A stretch of 64,000 nucleotides of DNA from Ordospora colligata OC4 (taxonomy: Eukaryota; Microsporidia; Ordosporidae), in the NCBI RefSeq assembly GCF_000803265.1, contig NW_014575404.1:62001-126000 (forward strand), read 5' to 3'. The position numbers and the translations under genes are program-made. The notes below the pieces were generated by a model. The model was given only the letters and a program-made list of their open reading frames with translations. It did no database searches and was not told the origin of the DNA. This document shows, piece after piece, positions 52,678-61,530 of this stretch; position 1 is the first letter of the stretch, and each line of letters opens with the position of its first letter.

Positions 52678-54960
52678 ATGAGCTTACATCTTCAAGAGGA
52701 GTATAGACAGCAGCTTGTAAATGGATGCGAGAATGCTGTTTGTGGCGGAGTGTTTTGCAATGCAAAGCTTGAGGATGAGCTTGTGGAGAGAGTATCTGAA
52801 ACACTATCTGAATATGGAGAATTGTTTCTATGTAAGAATATGGATAGAGTAGCTGATCGATATGTAGAGGATGATTTACTGAGAAAAAAGAGCAAGGTTC
52901 TGATTTTTTTCTTTTTTGTGTGTTTGAAGGTTGTAGGATCTAGGAAACATGTTCAGTTTGGAAGTAATAATGCAGGGGATAATGAGTTGTTGCTGGGTGT
53001 TTGTAAATGCTATGGAAAATGCAAGCATGAATCAAGTAAGATTAAATGCAAGCATGAACCAAATAGAATGATGTGCAATGTGATGGAAAGTGATGAAGAA
53101 GCAGATGATTATGGAGCTTCTGAAAAGGAGTGTTGTGATGAAGGAGCGTGCATGAACGAGTTTGGATGCATAAAAATAGACGAGATGATTGAAGAGGAGC
53201 TTTGTATACCTGAAGGAGCAGATCATTCGATTTGTGAGCTGCTTTCGAATAAAAATGCAGCTTCTGCTGAGGATATTTACCTTATTGGAGCTGTATTTCA
53301 ATTGCTTGTTAGGAAGTATGAAGAAGCGCCTCAGTTTACGCTCGGAATGATTATTTTAAGAATGTATGGAATGTTTAACAAGCATTGGAAGCTTGGAAGC
53401 ATAAATTACACGGTTTTATGCAACATTTTACAGAATATAAAATGTGTGTATGAAGAAATGGCGAAGGGAACGAGTTTGTGCGAAGGAATTGTGTGCAGTT
53501 ATACAAACAAACACGCCAAGACAAAGAAAACAATGTGTGTGTATCCTCCAAGGCTTACAAGATCCGATCTTGCAATGCTGGTCAATGAAGTGTCTCATGG
53601 CTTGAACTCATCGGTAAGCACAGAATGCAGGGAAGACACAAGAATTAATGAGATGCTAAGTGTGCTGCGTGTGTTGTACTGCATAAATGAGGATTTTGAA
53701 GCCCTAAGTCATAAGAGATTTTATCTCTACGAGTTCTGTGAAAGGATGGATTTTCGTGAGGAATTCAAGCACCTGCGTGCGAAGTCCAAGAGTGCATTGG
53801 AATTTCCGTTTATTCTTCCTGTGCACATCAAAGCAGAACTTATTAAGTGTGAGAGCAATGATAGAATGAAGAGCTCACTGCAAGATTCGTTCTTCAAATC
53901 GCTTTTTGAAGGACACATAGATCCTTATCTGTTTGTTACAGTTGATAGGGAAACTGTATATAGAGACAGTATTGAGATTTTCAAGCATTTAAATCCTCAG
54001 GATGCAAGGAAGCAGCTTAGGACAACGTTTAGAAACGAAGAAGGAGTAGACTCTGGAGGTATACGCAAGGAATACTTCCAGCTGTTGAGTCATGAAATCC
54101 GAGAAGACAATAAGCTGTTTGAACATGTTGAAAACAAGATCTGGATCAAGGCTGGAGCAAAAGATATGTGCGAGTATGAGGCTGTTGGTAGGATTATTGC
54201 AATAGCACTCTACAACAACATTGTTCTGAGCATTCCTTTTCCCAGGCTTTTTTTCAAGAAGCTACTTGAAAAGAAACCAACGATTGAGGATCTTGAGGAG
54301 ATATCTCCAGATGTTTCTATGTCTCTAAAGAAGCTGAGAATGCTCTCTAAGGAGGAAATTGACTTTCTCGATCTACGGTTTGTTTCGGAATACTACGAAG
54401 AAGGCAATGTTCTAATACACGCTCTTGTTGAGAATGGAGAAAACATAAGATTGACTGAGGATAACATAGGCTTATTTATAGAGAAATACTCTGAATTTTA
54501 TACAGATGTTCTTGTAAGGCCGCAGTTTGAGGCACTGAAGAAAGGATTTTACTCTGTCATGGAGAAATGTAAGCTTGTATATCTGAATCCAAAGGAGCTT
54601 GAGAAGATAATGATGGGATCGAATGGGTTTGACATCAAAGAGATCCGGTCAGCAACCACATACTCTGGGTTTACTGAGGAGTCGCCGGTGATTGTGCACT
54701 TCTGGGAGATATTTGAAGCATTTGACAAGAAGAAGAGAAAAAAGCTTCTGCAGTTCATCACAGGTAATGATAGAATACCTGTCTCAGGGTCTGTATCACT
54801 AAAACTTGTGATTATGAGAAACGGTTGCGATACAGACAGGCTCCCATCTTCTCAGACATGTTTTAACACACTACTTCTTCCTGAATATTCATCTAAAGAC
54901 AAATTAGAGAATAAGTTGGAAACTGCACTTGAGCTAACAGCAGGATTTTTCCTGCTTTGA
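52678..54960 (+). CDS. UBE3A-like HECT ubiquitin ligase with AZUL domain
   Basis: The 760-residue protein begins with an AZUL zinc domain: YRQQLVNGCENAVCGGVFCN matches the UBE3A form (C-x4-C-x4-C). The C-terminal HECT domain (about residues 400-760) includes EEGVDSGGIRKEYFQ, EYEAVGRIIAIALYNN, DPYLFVTVD, and the catalytic LPSSQTCFNTLLLPEYSS with Cys728. The protein ends in FFLL, keeping the hydrophobic end needed by HECT enzymes. The middle (about 110-165) is Cys/Lys/Glu-rich. The frame extends to a TTG at 52606, but CCC 9 bases before the ATG at 52678, right before AZUL, supports that start. Confidence 0.88.
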   Translation: MSLHLQEEYRQQLVNGCENAVCGGVFCNAKLEDELVERVSETLSEYGELFLCKNMDRVADRYVEDDLLRKKSKVLIFFFFVCLKVVGSRKHVQFGSNNAGDNELLLGVCKCYGKCKHESSKIKCKHEPNRMMCNVMESDEEADDYGASEKECCDEGACMNEFGCIKIDEMIEEELCIPEGADHSICELLSNKNAASAEDIYLIGAVFQLLVRKYEEAPQFTLGMIILRMYGMFNKHWKLGSINYTVLCNILQNIKCVYEEMAKGTSLCEGIVCSYTNKHAKTKKTMCVYPPRLTRSDLAMLVNEVSHGLNSSVSTECREDTRINEMLSVLRVLYCINEDFEALSHKRFYLYEFCERMDFREEFKHLRAKSKSALEFPFILPVHIKAELIKCESNDRMKSSLQDSFFKSLFEGHIDPYLFVTVDRETVYRDSIEIFKHLNPQDARKQLRTTFRNEEGVDSGGIRKEYFQLLSHEIREDNKLFEHVENKIWIKAGAKDMCEYEAVGRIIAIALYNNIVLSIPFPRLFFKKLLEKKPTIEDLEEISPDVSMSLKKLRMLSKEEIDFLDLRFVSEYYEEGNVLIHALVENGENIRLTEDNIGLFIEKYSEFYTDVLVRPQFEALKKGFYSVMEKCKLVYLNPKELEKIMMGSNGFDIKEIRSATTYSGFTEESPVIVHFWEIFEAFDKKKRKKLLQFITGNDRIPVSGSVSLKLVIMRNGCDTDRLPSSQTCFNTLLLPEYSSKDKLENKLETALELTAGFFLL

Positions 54961-55012
54961 TAATAAATCGTTTGTTTATTGTAGTCTTTTATTATTTAAA
55001 TGGTTTAGTAAT

Positions 55013-55498
55013 CTATTGGAAGTAATGACGATTACCAAAACGTAAGCTGTTTAGGTCTTCGCTATCTGAATCATCACTGTTGATATAGAAGTTGGTTGCT
55101 AGTGCTGAATAAACACAGTTACTTACTTGAAACTCAACTGCATTCTTTGTGAATCGATGTAGTGTTTTCATATTATCTTCATTAGTAGTGATGCTTCCAT
55201 GATCACATGCCTTAATGCCATTGAGATTCTTGTTCATCTTTATTAGTGCTTTAATGCCGCTGCATTTGCATCTTTTAAACTCATGAACCCAATCCTCGTG
55301 CTTATCCTCAGTGAAAGGCACACAAAACTCCAGTGTCTCATCTATTGCATCTCCTGCACACCCCGTCCACCAACAAAACGTTGTTTTATACACGTCTAGA
55401 TCATTCACCACGCATAATTGATCCATTCGTTCATTCGCCATACAGCTATTTACTTCATCACCAACACTCAACTCATCACCAACACTCGAAAATTCCAT
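55013..55498 (-). CDS. Hypothetical acidic Cys-containing protein, 161 residues
   Basis: The product starts with a duplicated S-V-G-D-E stretch, is acidic overall with about eight cysteines and a CWWTGCAGD segment, and ends in an acidic run (NSDDSDSEDLNSL). There is no signal peptide or membrane segment. I do not recognise it. The longer frame uses a TTG one codon up; the ATG at 55498 is taken. It converges with the HECT gene (52 bp gap). Confidence 0.55.
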   Translation of the reverse strand: MEFSSVGDELSVGDEVNSCMANERMDQLCVVNDLDVYKTTFCWWTGCAGDAIDETLEFCVPFTEDKHEDWVHEFKRCKCSGIKALIKMNKNLNGIKACDHGSITTNEDNMKTLHRFTKNAVEFQVSNCVYSALATNFYINSDDSDSEDLNSLRFGNRHYFQ

Positions 55499-55601
55499 CA
55501 ATCTTATTTATTTACTACGCTTTGCATCTTCTGTTTTCACAGCTTGTTTAATAAATAACCTGTAATCAGTCTTCCAAGCATAGCTACCATTCATTCATGC
55601 T

Positions 55602-56462
55602 CTATTCATCTTCATCTGGTACAATGTACTTCTCAATCTCTTTTCTTCTCTTTGTTTCTTTGCATTTTCTTTCTTCTCTTCTTCTTGTTTCCTTCTTAGC
55701 TTCATCAGCCCCAACAAAGTACTCTCCAGTCTCCATTTCAATATCATCCTTCCTTCTTGGTTCACAGTCTGGCATTCCTCCAGACACTCGGCCTATCTTC
55801 TTCTTCATCTTACTGCCTCCGCTATTCCCCTTCTTTGTGGCTTGTGGAAGATACCTCTCCCAATCCTCACATTTCTTTCCATCCTCACCTTCAAGCTTCC
55901 TCTTCTCAATCAGTCTCTTGATCTTATATATCGGGTGAATGTTGTCCATACAGCTAATCACTATATCCTTCACTTCTTCAACCCCACGAAAGCTTCCCAC
56001 TACACTCACTGTTTTCCCATGCACAAGCACATAGCATCCAGTCACCTTCTGTATGGCCTCCAACGTCATCTCCTTCGGCCCTATCAATCGATCGCGTCGT
56101 TTCTCAAAAACCTTCTCAGATCCTGCAAGATTCTTGATGTCAATCACCTCACAGAAATACTCGTCTTCAAGCACCTTCATCGCCTCCTCCACTCTAACAC
56201 CACGCCCAACAAGCTTCACAAAATTCACTGCTTTTATAAATATAAACGGATCCCTTGTGTTTGCATTCGTCAGCACACTAATCACATTCCTTTCAAAATC
56301 AATTGTACAGCTTATCTTCTTCTTCTCAAGAGCCTTCACAATGTATTTCTCTGTCTGTTCAATGTACTTTATTCTATACTTTGGAAACATTACATCCTCA
56401 GAACTCACTTCCGTAAATTCATGCTTAAAATCGCTCTCCACAAATTTTACCTCATCTTCCAT
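55602..56462 (-). CDS. KRR1: Ribosomal RNA assembly protein KRR1
   Basis: KRR1 is a KH protein of the small-subunit processome that works in early 18S rRNA processing. The 286-residue protein has two KH-like folds: the N-terminal one ends RDPFIFIKAVNFVKLVGRGV, the second includes RRDRLIGPKEMTLEAIQKVTG (family GPKG-x-TLKA). Then NIHPIYKIKRLIEKRKL and WERYLPQATKKGN fit Krr1 exactly in order. The C-terminal 60 residues are charged and Lys/Glu-rich. The ATG at 56462 follows CCCCTAG. Confidence 0.88.
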   Translation of the reverse strand: MEDEVKFVESDFKHEFTEVSSEDVMFPKYRIKYIEQTEKYIVKALEKKKISCTIDFERNVISVLTNANTRDPFIFIKAVNFVKLVGRGVRVEEAMKVLEDEYFCEVIDIKNLAGSEKVFEKRRDRLIGPKEMTLEAIQKVTGCYVLVHGKTVSVVGSFRGVEEVKDIVISCMDNIHPIYKIKRLIEKRKLEGEDGKKCEDWERYLPQATKKGNSGGSKMKKKIGRVSGGMPDCEPRRKDDIEMETGEYFVGADEAKKETRRREERKCKETKRRKEIEKYIVPDEDE

Positions 56463-56586
56463 CTAGGGGTCCTTGCCTTTACTTACTTAGTTTTATTTCA
56501 CATGCTCAACATTATCACTCTTATTCATATCATTCACACTTAATCAGTATCACATTCACTCAACCATTACACTCCCTACCACTCAC

Positions 56587-57570
56587 TCATTTACACGCCA
56601 TCTTCATTCGTCGCATCCCTTTCTTAAACATCCTGTTCATCATCCTGTACACTCCATTGCATTTCATCCCGTACACTTGCATTTCAAACTCATCACAGAT
56701 CACAACCTCCTTTTCATCGTGCATTTCCATCACATTCATCATCCTTCGCACATACATCAAAAACATCGCCTTGAACTTCCTACTAATTCCAAGCTTGCTC
56801 ATCTCGCTCAACATCCTGATTCCACTTCCAAAATCTCCATTCCTCATCAATCTAACAATCTTCCAAAACTTATCCCATTCCGTACTTACACAGTCCTCAG
56901 CTCCAAACACATCCTTCATCTTTCGCAACGCACTACGCGTGTATTTATCTGGATTCTTCAGCTCATTCAGCAAAAAATCACTGCTGAATTTCAAATATTT
57001 CACAAGACAGGGATACCTTACTGCAAGCATCACAAGCTCACTAAGGCTGCATTTACCAAAGTACTCTTCTGGTACATTCCTAAAAACCTCATCAATCACC
57101 TCCATCCGTCTATCATCTCCATTTAATCCTTCCCCATATCTTCTGTATCTGCATGATTGCTCTATAAGCGCTTGCATTGCCATCTTGCGATATTTGCTTT
57201 CAGATTTGCACACATGATAAAACACCGCATCATTGTCCTTGAAAAACCGTGAAAACACTCCAACATACCTAACTACAATGTCATTGATCATTCTGTCTGT
57301 AGAGTAAAACATGTGTAGAACATGCGTGTCTATCTCATCCACATGCTCACGAATCCTTTCAAGATGCTTCAATGCCAGAAGCTTCACCATCCTGTCTTTC
57401 GAATGCAAAAGTCCACACATCTTTCTTACTCCACACATCCTCACATCTCTCTCCTTTGCTCTCCTCACTAATCTTGCAATGTTAAACAGGCATATCTCTG
57501 CCTTGGCATAAGGAAGATCATTAGACACATCCACTGCAAGAATCTTCTTCAAATGTACATTCGGCCTCAT
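56587..57570 (-). CDS. Unknown helical-repeat protein, 327 residues
   Basis: The protein is helical throughout and very rich in Met and Arg. HEAT/adaptin-like paired helices are visible, such as RMVKLLALKHLERI followed by RMINDIVVRYVGVFS. There is no signal peptide. A role as a scaffold or adaptor subunit fits the fold type but no family can be named. The frame starts one codon earlier with GTG; the ATG at 57570 has CCCC nearby. Confidence 0.65.
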   Translation of the reverse strand: MRPNVHLKKILAVDVSNDLPYAKAEICLFNIARLVRRAKERDVRMCGVRKMCGLLHSKDRMVKLLALKHLERIREHVDEIDTHVLHMFYSTDRMINDIVVRYVGVFSRFFKDNDAVFYHVCKSESKYRKMAMQALIEQSCRYRRYGEGLNGDDRRMEVIDEVFRNVPEEYFGKCSLSELVMLAVRYPCLVKYLKFSSDFLLNELKNPDKYTRSALRKMKDVFGAEDCVSTEWDKFWKIVRLMRNGDFGSGIRMLSEMSKLGISRKFKAMFLMYVRRMMNVMEMHDEKEVVICDEFEMQVYGMKCNGVYRMMNRMFKKGMRRMKMACK

Positions 57571-57967
57571 CACGGGGATTCAATATCACTAACTAAAAAT
57601 ACATTACAATAAAACACTTTCAGAGTAACTATGACACATAATACTACTAAGTATACACAAACGTTCTCATCACAAAGTGTTGCAATGCCTCCTATCTCAC
57701 ACTCAGCTTACACCTCATGCTCAACTACAGAGACATCACAGGGGTTAAACTGAAAAAAATTCAAATCATTCACAATTCTTATGCAATTTATTCAATTACA
57801 TGCATTAGACATTCATAGGCATTTTGTTTATTCTCATCATCCATTATCATATTGATTCATCTATTGTCACATTCTTCTGTAATAATACCATCAATTACTA
57901 CATTCATTTATAGATGTTCCATCAATTGTCGCATTCATTCATACAAGATAAGGTCTGCAATGCTGTC
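57571..57967. other. 397 bp gap with degenerate repeats and an orphan start-like motif
   Basis: The gap lies between two minus-strand genes. The right half repeats words like CATTCAT, ATCAATTA and TTGTC. On the minus strand at 57744-57734 there is ACCCCTGTGATG, preceded by a TTTTTTT run, the same context as true gene starts here, but its frame stops after three codons. No gene is supported. Confidence 0.5.
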
Positions 57968-58936
57968 TTATTCATTTTTCTCTTTCTCTTCTGTACTCTG
58001 TTTCTTTGATTTGGGCTCAATAATCTCTAGTCCTATTGATGCCACCACTCCTACAACACATGCAATCTGCATTCTGCTCACCGTGTGTCCAAATACAACC
58101 AACGAAACAAAAATAGACAACATCTTCCGAGTGACATTCACCATCGTCAGATTCAACGATCCATGCTTCTGCACCATCGAGTACACCACACTCTGTCCAA
58201 TCACATTAAATGTCGAATGCAATAGTAGGTCAGTGCCCATCGCAGGTGCAGCCCTCACAAACTCAATAGTGTACCAAATGCTGTTATACTTCAACGCAAG
58301 TACAAGTGCAATTAAAAACCTAAACACATTCGTATAGTACATCATATCAAACGGTGATACCTTAAACTCTGCAAATGCATAGTCTTGCTGCGAGTTAATA
58401 AACCCATCAGCTGCTAGACTTAGAACAAGAATCATCCCTCCAAGCACACTCGTCCCGCTTCCACTACGCTTACTGCCATCAAGAAGCGAAAATAACACTA
58501 CACATACAGAAACAAGACACAGAGACAGGCACTTTCTGTAGCTCATCCTTCGCCTATACACCAGGATATTTATCAATGCAATAGGCACAAGTTTGCATGA
58601 CTTTGCTATCACAAGCGTAGGATAGCTAAGATACTTTAGAGACAGAATGCCAAGACTCAAAGACAGTATGCTCAAAAGTGCCAAACACACGTAGTTCAGC
58701 ATCAAGCGCTTGCACATCTTTCCTCCATTCTTCCCCATATAATATCTCCTCATCATGTATCTCCCAAATAAGATTCCTCCGAAACTTTGAGGTAGTATAG
58801 GAAAGAGTATTGACTTGTATCTCCTGCCTGCGTATGTGCCTGTGGCTATTTTCTCTCCAAACACTCCAAATACAATGAAAAATGCATAGATACCTGCTGT
58901 GTGTAGTGCAAGACTAGCGTATCTGTTCAATGCCAT
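57968..58936 (-). CDS. HUT1: Nucleotide-sugar transporter HUT1 (SLC35B1 type)
   Basis: The 322-residue protein has about ten membrane segments and follows the SLC35B family: SYPTLVIAKSCKLVPIAL, the NILVYRRRMSYRK loop, DGFINSQQDYAF, and the C-terminal LTMVNVTRKMLSIFVSLVVF followed by FGHTVSR. SLC35B1/Hut1 works in the ER membrane; the human protein exchanges ATP for ADP and others carry UDP-sugars. The tail is Lys/Glu-rich, ending KEKNE. CCC lies 6 bases before the ATG. It is divergent from PCC1 across 41 bp. Confidence 0.88.
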   Translation of the reverse strand: MALNRYASLALHTAGIYAFFIVFGVFGEKIATGTYAGRRYKSILFPILPQSFGGILFGRYMMRRYYMGKNGGKMCKRLMLNYVCLALLSILSLSLGILSLKYLSYPTLVIAKSCKLVPIALINILVYRRRMSYRKCLSLCLVSVCVVLFSLLDGSKRSGSGTSVLGGMILVLSLAADGFINSQQDYAFAEFKVSPFDMMYYTNVFRFLIALVLALKYNSIWYTIEFVRAAPAMGTDLLLHSTFNVIGQSVVYSMVQKHGSLNLTMVNVTRKMLSIFVSLVVFGHTVSRMQIACVVGVVASIGLEIIEPKSKKQSTEEKEKNE

Positions 58937-58977
58937 TTCCAGGGACTCGCTACAAATGCAAACAAATCGGCCTGCCC

Positions 58978-59220
58978 ATGGTGTTTAAAGCGCTTCTTGA
59001 GCTGCCTTGTGAATCTCCAGAGCTGGTTTCTATCGCAATATGTAATGAAGATGCCGAAGTCAATAAGGCGAATGTAGAGTATTCACATCATGACAATCAT
59101 ATTGTGATAAACTTGTCTGCACATAGAGCAAAGGACCTCAGTAGGGCGATCAATGCAATTCTTTCTAGGTTCAGATTGTGCACTGAAACCGTTGAAATGT
59201 GCAAATCTCTTCAGAAATAA
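58978..59220 (+). CDS. PCC1: KEOPS complex subunit PCC1
   Basis: The KEOPS complex adds threonylcarbamoyl to A37 of ANN-reading tRNAs; PCC1 is its dimeric small subunit. The 80-residue protein has the CTAG/Pcc1 pattern: LELPCESPELVSIAICNEDAE (family F-P-S-x-A...PD-x-E), two strands (HHDNHIVINLSA), then RAKDLSRAINAILSRFRLCTETVE. The frame extends to an ATG at 58930 that overlaps HUT1, but the ATG at 58978 follows CCC directly and gives the family length. Confidence 0.85.
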   Translation: MVFKALLELPCESPELVSIAICNEDAEVNKANVEYSHHDNHIVINLSAHRAKDLSRAINAILSRFRLCTETVEMCKSLQK

Positions 59221-59278
59221 ACTAGCAGTTATTATTGATAAGTATTATTTATTCCTGGATAATTTAGTTCAGAATCCT

Positions 59279-59830
59279 TTATGGATTAATGGAGTACTGG
59301 TTTATGTCATTGTACAGAGCCATGTCAAGACGTGCGATTTCATCAGCACTGACACCAGAGTTAATTCCAGTATCAACAGGAACAATCTCAAAGTCAGCCT
59401 TTATTTCAAGACCTCCCTTCGTACATGTAATAATGGGTAATCTTTTCTTCTTTGCAATTCCTTCTGTTATCTGATATGAATTGCTTGCCAAGATGTACCA
59501 CTTCTTCTTGTTTGCATTCTGTATTAATTCTTGTATGCAATCAAATGAGGACTCTGTTTGTTCATGTCCACAGTTCATCACTTCAATATACCTACAGAAG
59601 TCGTTCCTATCTGTCTTTCTTAACTTTTGATATGCTTTGTATGCGCATTTTGTAACGCCAAGTCTTGGTTGGCTCTTAAATATGTCTGTGATGTGCTTTA
59701 GCCTGAGCATTGACCTGTTAATTTCTGCAATGAACTGCTCCTCAACTATCAAACGGAATGGCTCTTTGTATCCTGCATTTTTCAAGGCCTTAACGATTTT
59801 CTTGTTGCTTTTGTGTGTCTTTCTATGCAT
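59279..59830 (-). CDS. UTP23: rRNA processing protein UTP23 (PIN-domain family)
   Basis: UTP23 is an early 18S rRNA processing factor that helps release snR30. The 183-residue protein starts with a basic HRKTHKSNKKIVKAL helix, then the PIN core YKEPFRLIVEEQFIAEINRS and GVTKCAYKAYQKL, the Cys-His metal site (CGHEQTESSFDC) and YILASNSYQITEG. FCF1 is the close relative, but the zinc-site spacing favours UTP23. The usual PIN catalytic Asp set is incomplete, as in yeast Utp23. The ATG at 59830 follows CCC. The start lies 30 bp from the lysyl-tRNA synthetase start. Confidence 0.8.
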   Translation of the reverse strand: MHRKTHKSNKKIVKALKNAGYKEPFRLIVEEQFIAEINRSMLRLKHITDIFKSQPRLGVTKCAYKAYQKLRKTDRNDFCRYIEVMNCGHEQTESSFDCIQELIQNANKKKWYILASNSYQITEGIAKKKRLPIITCTKGGLEIKADFEIVPVDTGINSGVSADEIARLDMALYNDINQYSINP

Positions 59831-59860
59831 AAGGGTAAAACGTCAAGACAATGTGACCCC

Positions 59861-61402
59861 ATGGCTAATCATGAAGATAAAGGCGTAGAGCTTTCTGAAG
59901 AGGAATTTTATGTACAGAGATCAGGTGCAATCAAGACAGAGATTTGTAATGGTAACGAAATGTATCCTCACAAGTTTGAAGTGAGTCACAACTTTAGGGA
60001 GATACTTGAAATGGCAGGTAAAGAATCAACATCATTTGTGGGAACTGAAGTTGTGAAGTCAGCAGGAAGGATTATGAGCATACGCATGCATTCGAAATTT
60101 TGCTTTTTTTATGTAGTCTCTGGAGGTGAGTCAATGCAGCTTGTTGCTGATATCAAGGATCAAGGTACAAAACGAAGCAATGTTGCAAGATTTGTAAAGA
60201 GAGGCGATGTCATTGGATTTGTGGGGAATCCTGGAAAGACAAAGACATTGGAGCAGTCTGTGTTTGTGAGTGACCTTGATATTCTTTCACCATGCATGCG
60301 AACGATTCCTACCGAGCACTTTGGATTGAAAGATGCAGAAACAATATACAGGAAAAGGCACATTGATCTTTTGATGAACAAAGAGTCGAGGGAAAGGTTT
60401 GAAATGAGGACAAGGATAGTAAAGTATGTGCGGACGTTTTTAGATGCCAGGGGATTTCTTGAGGTTGAGACACCGATGATGAACCTGATTCCTGGGGGAG
60501 CAGCAGCAAAGCCATTTATTACACACCACAACGAATTGAAGCTTGATCTATATATGAGAGTTTCTCCCGAGCTGTATCTCAAGAAGCTTGTGATTGGAGG
60601 GCTTGATAGAGTATATGAGATGGGCAAGCAGTTCAGAAATGAAGGAATTGACCTGACGCATAATCCTGAATTTACATCATGCGAGTTTTACATGGCATAT
60701 GCGGACTACAACGACACTATGGAAATGACTGAGGAGATGCTTTCTGGACTGGTTCATGAACTATTTGGAACTGATGTGATAAGATATGAGCCTAAGAAAC
60801 GTGGAGAGGAAGTAAAGCCTGTTGAAATTTCATTTAGTAGGCCATTTAGAAGAATAAGTATTCTTGAAGAACTTAATGAAAAGCTTGGATTGCAGATTAC
60901 TGGAGAGAATCTTGAAGACAAGGAAACACTTGAGAAGCTTCTAGAAGTGTGTGTTAAGGAGAACGTTGTAGTTGAGAAGCCACAGACACTTGCAAGGGTT
61001 CTTGACAAGCTTATTGGGCATGTGATTGAGCCTCAGTGTGTGAGTCCGACATTTATCAAAGATTATCCAGTGGTGATGTCTCCGCTTGCAAAGAGGCATA
61101 GATCTAAAGCTGGTCTTACTGAGCGCTTTGAGCTTTTTATCAACAGCAAGGAGATCTGCAACGCATATACAGAGCTCAATAATCCGTTTGAGCAGAGAGA
61201 AAGATTTGTGCAGCAGGCAAATGACCAAAATGCTGGAGACGAGGAGGCAATGATGCTTGATGAGGATTTTTGCAATGCTCTTGAGTATGGCTTACCGCCC
61301 ACTGGAGGATGGGGACTTGGAGTTGATCGCTTGGTGATGTACCTGACGAATGCAGCTAACATAAAGGATGTTATTTTTTTCCCTGCAATGAAGCCTGAGT
61401 AA
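59861..61402 (+). CDS. KARS1: Lysyl-tRNA synthetase, cytosolic
   Basis: The 513-residue class II enzyme charges tRNA-Lys. Domains are an N-terminal basic/acidic leader, the OB-fold anticodon-binding domain (about residues 55-150) and the catalytic core: motif 1 around FLDARGFLEVETPMM, motif 2 FRNEGIDLTHNPEFTSCEFY, motif 3 GWGLGVDRLVMYLT. The RHIDLLMN and SPELYLK segments are typical of eukaryotic LysRS. The frame is open to 59813 inside UTP23, but the ATG at 59861 is directly preceded by CCCC. It would serve the tRNA-Lys gene at 11.1 kb. Confidence 0.96.
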   Translation: MANHEDKGVELSEEEFYVQRSGAIKTEICNGNEMYPHKFEVSHNFREILEMAGKESTSFVGTEVVKSAGRIMSIRMHSKFCFFYVVSGGESMQLVADIKDQGTKRSNVARFVKRGDVIGFVGNPGKTKTLEQSVFVSDLDILSPCMRTIPTEHFGLKDAETIYRKRHIDLLMNKESRERFEMRTRIVKYVRTFLDARGFLEVETPMMNLIPGGAAAKPFITHHNELKLDLYMRVSPELYLKKLVIGGLDRVYEMGKQFRNEGIDLTHNPEFTSCEFYMAYADYNDTMEMTEEMLSGLVHELFGTDVIRYEPKKRGEEVKPVEISFSRPFRRISILEELNEKLGLQITGENLEDKETLEKLLEVCVKENVVVEKPQTLARVLDKLIGHVIEPQCVSPTFIKDYPVVMSPLAKRHRSKAGLTERFELFINSKEICNAYTELNNPFEQRERFVQQANDQNAGDEEAMMLDEDFCNALEYGLPPTGGWGLGVDRLVMYLTNAANIKDVIFFPAMKPE

Positions 61403-61530
61403 TTGGTAATGCGTGAGTCCTAGTATTGTGCAAGATAAAGAAGCATTGATTGTTTGTATCTGTTTTAATAAATGACTAGGTAATGCGATGTGTTTTTGTT
61501 GATGAGAAGACTTTAACTTTGAATCCCTGG

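Noticed and set aside
55013..55498. Possible paralogy between the orphans at 24295-24786 and 55013-55498
   Set aside because: Both are about 160 residues, Cys-containing and acidic at the C-terminus, but no aligned block is convincing by eye.
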